Shown here: piece by piece, positions 59,510-64,000 of the stretch
Layout of the letters: each line of letters opens with the position of its first letter
How positions within the stretch are numbered: the first letter of the stretch is position 1
NCBI RefSeq assembly: GCF_003323715.1
Contig: NZ_QOIN01000048.1
Location: 186,001-250,000, forward strand
DNA length: 64,000 bases
Origin: Streptomyces diacarni
GTDB lineage: Bacteria; Actinomycetota; Actinomycetes; Streptomycetales; Streptomycetaceae
Direction: 5' to 3'
Position numbers and translations under genes: made by a program
Notes under the pieces: generated by a model
What the model was told of the DNA's origin: nothing
Database searches by the model: none
What the model saw: the letters and a program-made list of their open reading frames with translations, nothing else

Positions 59510-60415
59510 ATGCCCGACGACACCGAGAAGAACCCCGGCGCGGCCGATGTCGTGACCTACGAGCGCGTCGGCGCGGTCGCCCGCGTCACCCTCAACCGGC
59601 CCGACTACCGCAACGCGCAGAACTCCGCGATGACCTACGCCCTCGACGCGGCCTTCCGGCGCGTCGCCGACGACGACGAGGTCCACGCGCTCGTCCTCGC
59701 GGGCGCGGGCAAGCACTTCAGCGCGGGACACGACATCGGCACGCCCGAACGCGACGCCCACCTGAGCTTCCCCCGCAAGGCGGGCCTGTGGTGGGACCAC
59801 GTCGGCAAGGAGGGCGCCGATGCGCGGTACGCCCGCGAGTCCGAGGTCTATCTGGGCATGTGCCGCCGCTGGCGCGAGCTGCCCAAGCCCGTCGTCTGCG
59901 CCGTGCAGGGCGCCTGCGTGGCCGGCGGACTGATGCTCGCCTGGGTGTGCGACCTGATCGTGGCCAGCGAGGACGCCTTCTTCGCCGACCCGGTCGTGCG
60001 CATGGGCATCCCCGGCGTCGAGTACTTCGCCCACCCCTGGGTGATGGGGCCGCGCATCGCCAAGGAGTTCCTGTACACGGGGGAGAGGATGAGCGCGCGG
60101 CGCGCGTACGAGATCGGGATGGTCAACCGCGTCGTCCCGCGCGCCGACCTCGCCGCCGAAGCGGACGCGCTGGCCGCCCGCATCGCCGGGATGCCGCGCT
60201 TCGGGCTCGCCCTGACCAAGCGCGCCGTCAACCAGGCCGAGGACCTGATGGGCCTGCACAACGGCCTCGACTCCGTCTTCGGACTGCACCACGTGGCGCA
60301 CGCGCACAACGCCGAGACCGGTGCGGACTCGCTCGGCGGCATGGACGCGCGAGGGATGCGGGACGCGGCACGGCGCGCCGCGGGGCCCGCGGCCGAAGCA
60401 CCCGAGGGAGCCTGA
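59510..60415 (+). CDS. enoyl-CoA hydratase/isomerase family protein (crotonase)
   Basis: This 301-aa crotonase has LAGAGKHFSAGHDIGTPERD (oxyanion strand, near residue 65) and VQGACVAGGLMLAWVCDLIV near 140, with the acidic DPVVRMGIPGVEY segment. A longer N-terminal half than EchA20 suggests a different substrate, probably hydration of the enoyl-CoA made by the adjacent dehydrogenases during MOODA-CoA breakdown (inference). GAGGAG precedes the ATG at 59510; ends 2 bp before the next gene. Confidence 0.86.
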   Translation: MPDDTEKNPGAADVVTYERVGAVARVTLNRPDYRNAQNSAMTYALDAAFRRVADDDEVHALVLAGAGKHFSAGHDIGTPERDAHLSFPRKAGLWWDHVGKEGADARYARESEVYLGMCRRWRELPKPVVCAVQGACVAGGLMLAWVCDLIVASEDAFFADPVVRMGIPGVEYFAHPWVMGPRIAKEFLYTGERMSARRAYEIGMVNRVVPRADLAAEADALAARIAGMPRFGLALTKRAVNQAEDLMGLHNGLDSVFGLHHVAHAHNAETGADSLGGMDARGMRDAARRAAGPAAEAPEGA

Positions 60416-60417
60416 CC

Positions 60418-61578
60418 ATGGATGTGGACCTCACCCCGGCCGAGGAGGCGTTTCGGGCCGAGGCGCGGGCCTGGCTCACCGCGCACGTGCCCGCCGAGCC
60501 GCTGCCCTCTCTGGAGACGGCCGAGGGCTTCGCCGCCCACCGGGCCTGGGAACGCCTGCTGTACGACGGCGGCTGGTCGGTCGTCTCCTGGCCCCGCGCC
60601 TTCGGTGGCCGCGAGGCGAGCCTGACCGAGTGGCTGCTCTTCGAGGAGGAGTACTACGCGGCGGGCGCTCCGGGGCGCGTCAGCCAGAACGGCATCAACC
60701 TCCTGGCCCCCACTCTCTTCGCCCACGGCACAACGGAGCAACTGGCCCGCGTCCTGCCCGCGATGGCCTCGGGGGAGACGATCTGGGCCCAGGCCTGGTC
60801 GGAACCGGAAGCGGGGTCCGACCTGGCGTCGCTGCGCGCCCGTGCCGAGCACACCGACCGCGACGGCGGCGGCTGGCTGCTGAGCGGGCAGAAGACGTGG
60901 TCGTCGCGGGCCGCGTTCGCCGACCGCGCCTTCGGGCTCTTCCGCACGGACCCGGAGGCGGAGCGGCACCGGGGGCTGAGCTATCTGATGTTCCCGCTGG
61001 ACGCGGAGGGCGTGACCGTGCGGCCCCTCGGACGGCTGGACGGGAAGCCCGCCTTCGCGGAGATCTTCCTCGACCGCGTGTTCGTGCCGGACGCGGACGT
61101 CATCGGCGAGGCCCAGGCGGGCTGGCGCGCCGCCATGTCGACCGCGGGCAACGAGCGCGGACTCACGCTGCGCTCACCCGGGCGGTTCACGGCCGCGGCC
61201 GCACGCCTGCGGGGCCTGTGGCGGGAGTACGCCGACCCGGCAGACACCGCGCGGGCCGGGCAGGTGGCCGACGTGTGGATCAAAGCCCGCGCCTACCAAC
61301 TGGCGGGCTACGCGGCGGCGTCCGCCCCTGAGGACCCGAAGGCCGCCATCCCCTCTTCCCTCAACAAGCTCTTCTGGTCCGAACTGGACATCGAACTCCA
61401 CGACGCCGCCCTCGACCTGCTCGGACCCGGCACCGCCGAGATCACCGAGGGGCTGGAGGAGTCCGCCTGGCTGGACGGCTGGACCTTCGCACAGGCGGGC
61501 CCCGTCTACGCCGGGACCAACGAGATCCAGCGCGACATCGTCGCCGAGCGCGTGCTCGGCCTGCCGAGGGGACGCTGA
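60418..61578 (+). CDS. acyl-CoA dehydrogenase, FadE subunit 1
   Basis: This 386-aa acyl-CoA dehydrogenase has WAQAWSEPEAGSDLASLRAR (FAD/substrate loop near residue 125), LSGQKTWSSRAAFADRAFGL near 160, and the C-terminal AQAGPVYAGTNEIQRDIVAE with the RVLGLPR ending. In steroid loci such enzymes form alpha2beta2 heterotetramers from adjacent genes, which fits the dehydrogenase that follows 6 bp later. Likely one of FadE30-33 in function; which one is not decidable by eye. Confidence 0.88.
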   Translation: MDVDLTPAEEAFRAEARAWLTAHVPAEPLPSLETAEGFAAHRAWERLLYDGGWSVVSWPRAFGGREASLTEWLLFEEEYYAAGAPGRVSQNGINLLAPTLFAHGTTEQLARVLPAMASGETIWAQAWSEPEAGSDLASLRARAEHTDRDGGGWLLSGQKTWSSRAAFADRAFGLFRTDPEAERHRGLSYLMFPLDAEGVTVRPLGRLDGKPAFAEIFLDRVFVPDADVIGEAQAGWRAAMSTAGNERGLTLRSPGRFTAAAARLRGLWREYADPADTARAGQVADVWIKARAYQLAGYAAASAPEDPKAAIPSSLNKLFWSELDIELHDAALDLLGPGTAEITEGLEESAWLDGWTFAQAGPVYAGTNEIQRDIVAERVLGLPRGR

Positions 61579-61584
61579 ACAGCC

Positions 61585-62628
61585 ATGCGCCTGCTGCCCG
61601 ACCAGGACCAGACCGCCTACGCGCGCACCGTGCGCGGGATCCTCGCCGACGCCTCACCGCCGAAGGTCGCCCGCGCCTGGGCAGCGGGCGACCACGCGCC
61701 CGGGCGCGCCCTGTGGCGCTCCCTCGCCGCGACCGGCCTGCCCGCCCTCGCCGTGCCCGAGGAGCACGGCGGCGTCGGCTGGTACCCCGCCGAACTGGCC
61801 GCCGCCTTCGTCGAGATCGGCCACGCCGGGGCCCCGGGGCCGCTCGTCGAGACGGTCGCCGTGGCGGCTGCCCTGCCGGGCACCCCCGCCTGGAGCGAGG
61901 AGCTGCTGACGGGCGAGAGGCTGGCGACGGTCACCGACCCGGCGGCCCGCGGCTACGCGGTCGACGCCCACGCCGCGGACGCCGCGTACGTCCTGACGCA
62001 CGAGACCGGCGCGGTACCCGCGCGCGGGGACGGCGCCCCGGGGCCGGGGAGCAGGGGTCCGGCCGCTGGAGCGGGCCCCTCGGCGCTCTTCACCGCCGCC
62101 TCGCGCGGCGCCCCGCTGCCGTCCGTCGACCCGACCCGGCACCTGATCCGGTGCGCCCCGGGCGAGGCGGTGCCGGGCGATACCGGACGCCTGCGGGCAC
62201 TGGCGACCCTGTTGACGGCGGCGCAACTGCTGGGCGCGGGGCAGGCGCTGCTCGCGGGCAGCGTGGAGTACGCCGGGGCGCGGCACCAGTTCGGGAGGGC
62301 CATCGGCTCCTTCCAGGCCGTCAAGCACCAGCTGGCGGACGCCGCCGTCGCGCTGGAGTTCGCGGTGCCGCTGCTGCGCGGCGCGGCGCTGGCCGTACGC
62401 GGGGACGCGGCGGCGGACCCACGCGACCTGCCCGCCGCCAAGGCGGCCTGCGCGCGGGCAGCCCACCGCGCGGCCCGCACCGCGCTCCAGGTGCACGGCG
62501 CCCTCGGCTACACCGACGAGTACGACCTCACGCTGCTCCTCCGAAAGGCCCATGCCCTGCGGACGGCGTGGGGCACCGAGGCCGCCTGCCGGGCCGCCGT
62601 CCTCGCGGACAGGCTGCTGCCCGGCTGA
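61585..62628 (+). CDS. acyl-CoA dehydrogenase, FadE subunit 2
   Basis: This 347-aa shorter dehydrogenase has GLPALAVPEEHGGVGWYPAE near residue 48 and the C-terminal helices VEYAGARHQFGRAIGSFQAV and ALQVHGALGYTDEYDLTLLL, the latter lining the FAD adenosine site. A Gly/Pro/Ala-rich insertion (near residues 145-165) is unusual. Partner of the preceding gene in a presumed heterotetramer acting on a steroid-derived CoA ester. Last gene of the island. Confidence 0.87.
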   Translation: MRLLPDQDQTAYARTVRGILADASPPKVARAWAAGDHAPGRALWRSLAATGLPALAVPEEHGGVGWYPAELAAAFVEIGHAGAPGPLVETVAVAAALPGTPAWSEELLTGERLATVTDPAARGYAVDAHAADAAYVLTHETGAVPARGDGAPGPGSRGPAAGAGPSALFTAASRGAPLPSVDPTRHLIRCAPGEAVPGDTGRLRALATLLTAAQLLGAGQALLAGSVEYAGARHQFGRAIGSFQAVKHQLADAAVALEFAVPLLRGAALAVRGDAAADPRDLPAAKAACARAAHRAARTALQVHGALGYTDEYDLTLLLRKAHALRTAWGTEAACRAAVLADRLLPG

Positions 62629-62718
62629 CGCCGCCGGGGACCCCGCGGCGGGACGTCCGCGTGCGGCGGCTCGTCCCGGTCACCGGGCGGGCGCCTGTCA
62701 GCACCGCGCCGGCCTTCC

Positions 62719-62724
62719 TACGTT
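62719..62724 (+). promoter_or_regulatory. -10 box for leaderless phosphatase gene
   Basis: TACGTT ends 6 nt before the ATG at 62731, with no ribosome site. Confidence 0.5.
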
Positions 62725-62730
62725 CACGGC

Positions 62731-63909
62731 ATGCGACTGATGACGAGAACCCCGAGAGCCCCGAGGGGCCGGAAACGTGCGCGGGTCGGTGCGGCCGTCG
62801 GCGTCGTCGTCCTGGTGGCGGCAGGGTGCGGCGACGGGTCTCGCCAGGGGCGCGCGGAAGTGGCCCCGGGGGTCATCCCGTTCACCTCGGCGGTGGTGAC
62901 CGACCACACGGACGGCGCCTCGACGGTGCGGTGGTCGGCCCCGGGCGCGGGATCGGTCACCGTCTACGCCGAGGGCGAGGGCGAGGGCGAGGGCGAGGGC
63001 GAGGGCGAGGGCGGCGGGGAGGGCCGGAAGGAGGGCGAGGGCGGCCGCGTCGCCAAGGGGGAGGCGCGTGACGCGGTCACCCTGCGGTCTGCCGAGCAGG
63101 ACGGGCGCCGGTGGTTCCGGCTGGTGCCCGACAAGGGCCGCTCCCTGCGGCTCGCGGACCGCTCCCTCGGCCTCGCCTCCGTGCCCAACTTCCGTGACGC
63201 GGGCGGATACCGCACGGCGGACGGGCGCTGGGTGGCGATGGGCAAGCTCTACCGTTCGGCGAGCCTCGACCGGCTCTCCGCCGCCGACCGCCGCACACTG
63301 CGCCGCCTGGGCATCGACCCCGTACTCGACCTGCGCACCACAGGGGAGGCGCGCAAGCAGCCCGACGCCCTCGGCGAGGGGCAGCGGCCGCGGCGTCTCG
63401 ACGTGCTGGGCGGCGGTGAGTCCCTCGCCAACACCCAGCCCACCTCGGCGGACCACGCCCGCACCCTGCTGCGGGACTCCTACGAAGACTTCGTCGCCGC
63501 GAAGACCGGCCGCGCGGCCTACCGCGACCTGTTCGCTCAGGCCGCGGACCCGGACGGCGAGGCGGTCCTCTACCACTGCACCGCGGGCAAGGACCGCACC
63601 GGCTGGGCCTCGGCCGCCCTCCTCACCGCCCTGGGCGTGCCCCGCTCCACCGTCGTGCGCGACTACCTGGCCTCCAACCGCTACCTGACCGCCTACAACC
63701 GCCAGGCACGCGCCCAGCTGCCCGACGCGGTGGAGGACGCCTACGAGCCGCTGCTCGGTGTGCGGAAGACCTACCTCGACGCGTCCTTCGCGCGCGTCGA
63801 CCGCGACTACGGCACCTTCGACCGCTACCTGTCCTCGGGCCTGCGCCTGGCCGACGACGACCTGGCGGCCCTGCGCGACGAACTCCTGGTGGGCGAATCG
63901 GAGCCTTGA
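62731..63909 (+). CDS. secreted tyrosine-protein phosphatase-like lipoprotein (MptpB type)
   Basis: This 392-aa protein has a lipoprotein-like signal (VGAAVGVVVLVAAGCGDG, lipobox AAGC, Cys near residue 33) and a short beta domain interrupted by an (EG)7 repeat. The phosphatase domain begins at SVPNFRDAGGYRTADGRWVA and has the P-loop HCTAGKDRTGWASAALL near residue 287 (Cys nucleophile, Lys-Asp-Arg as in MptpB). It acts outside the membrane on phosphotyrosine or phosphoinositides by family. ATG at 62731, leaderless spacing. Confidence 0.87.
   Translation: MRLMTRTPRAPRGRKRARVGAAVGVVVLVAAGCGDGSRQGRAEVAPGVIPFTSAVVTDHTDGASTVRWSAPGAGSVTVYAEGEGEGEGEGEGEGGGEGRKEGEGGRVAKGEARDAVTLRSAEQDGRRWFRLVPDKGRSLRLADRSLGLASVPNFRDAGGYRTADGRWVAMGKLYRSASLDRLSAADRRTLRRLGIDPVLDLRTTGEARKQPDALGEGQRPRRLDVLGGGESLANTQPTSADHARTLLRDSYEDFVAAKTGRAAYRDLFAQAADPDGEAVLYHCTAGKDRTGWASAALLTALGVPRSTVVRDYLASNRYLTAYNRQARAQLPDAVEDAYEPLLGVRKTYLDASFARVDRDYGTFDRYLSSGLRLADDDLAALRDELLVGESEP
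62971..63012 (+). repeat. seven tandem copies of GAGGGC inside the phosphatase gene
   Basis: A perfect 42-bp hexanucleotide array encodes (Glu-Gly)7 in the N-terminal domain; further broken units continue to about 63046. Being in multiples of three, gains or losses would keep the frame. Confidence 0.9.
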
Positions 63910-63961
63910 CGGCCGGACGGCCCGTTGGCCCGACATGCCCGTGTGCGGGAGGCGGCCGGGT

Positions 63962-64000
63962 TCAGCCTCCGATGAAGGCGAGCAGGTCCTGGTGGAAGCG
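63962..64000 (-). CDS. C-terminal end of a minus-strand gene (possibly alpha/beta hydrolase)
   Basis: The last 12 codons read RFHQDLLAFIGG then TGA. The pattern is that of alpha/beta hydrolase C-termini, but 12 residues are too few to be sure. The rest lies beyond the window. Confidence 0.4.
   Translation of the reverse strand, partial: RFHQDLLAFIGG

Noticed and set aside
1-64000. tRNA, rRNA, transposase or integrase genes
   Set aside because: None seen on either strand, although short RNAs without marked structure could be missed by eye.

Overview
The window is high-GC actinobacterial chromosome, almost certainly Streptomyces. It has strong G/C third-position bias, many GTG starts, several starts preceded at 6-7 nt by a TAnnnT box (leaderless style), a DasR regulon with dre operators, a WblE-type WhiB protein, a SigH/anti-sigma pair and a SodN/SodX pair. 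From memory, the gene order dasR-dasABC ... wblE ... sigH ... sodN/sodX ... malic enzyme ... amino-acid ABC transporter follows the core chromosome of Streptomyces coelicolor.

Layout. 1-0.5 kb: truncated cstA. 0.7-8.6 kb: aminosugar locus with DasR, the chitobiose importer DasABC, a GH3 N-acetylglucosaminidase, an SIS-domain protein and a class II aldolase. 8.9-14.5 kb: a PdtaS-like histidine kinase with an upstream dre-like site, WblE, a diacylglycerol kinase-like enzyme, SigH and its anti-sigma factor. 14.6-31.3 kb: a mixed block including a PLP enzyme, an amidase, a divergent pair of related TPR regulators, a 160-bp palindromic element, a Nudix hydrolase, a methyltransferase, an MFS exporter, an aldo/keto reductase, tandem AraC regulators, a GAF-ANTAR protein and a lipoprotein. 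31.5-42.6 kb: RidA, SodN/SodX, a CGNR zinc-finger protein with a repeat tail, malic enzyme, a polar amino acid ABC importer, and assorted enzymes.

43.4-62.6 kb is the most striking region: a compact steroid-catabolism island. It has the ring A end-module (hsaE-hsaG-hsaF), the Rieske oxygenase KshA, and nearly all of the actinobacterial HIP (ring C/D) pathway: ipdC-ipdB-ipdA-echA20, two SDRs like Rv3549c/Rv3548c, fadA6, kstR2, ipdF, a crotonase and two adjacent acyl-CoA dehydrogenase subunits. Two promoter regions share a dyad CCwAACnnnnGTTwGG, one copy of which matches the KstR2 motif at 9 of 10 defined bases. The island lacks FadD3, KstD, KshB and HsaABCD in this window, so either these lie elsewhere or the locus handles partly degraded steroids. 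The window ends with a tyrosine-phosphatase lipoprotein and the last codons of another gene.

Working logic: the das block imports and trims chitin oligomers under DasR, which may also touch the PdtaS-like kinase. The steroid island would oxidise hydrindane-propionyl-CoA thioesters to central metabolites under KstR2, with IclR and TetR proteins as extra local regulators. Identifications rest on motif reading and remembered family sequences, with no database searches.
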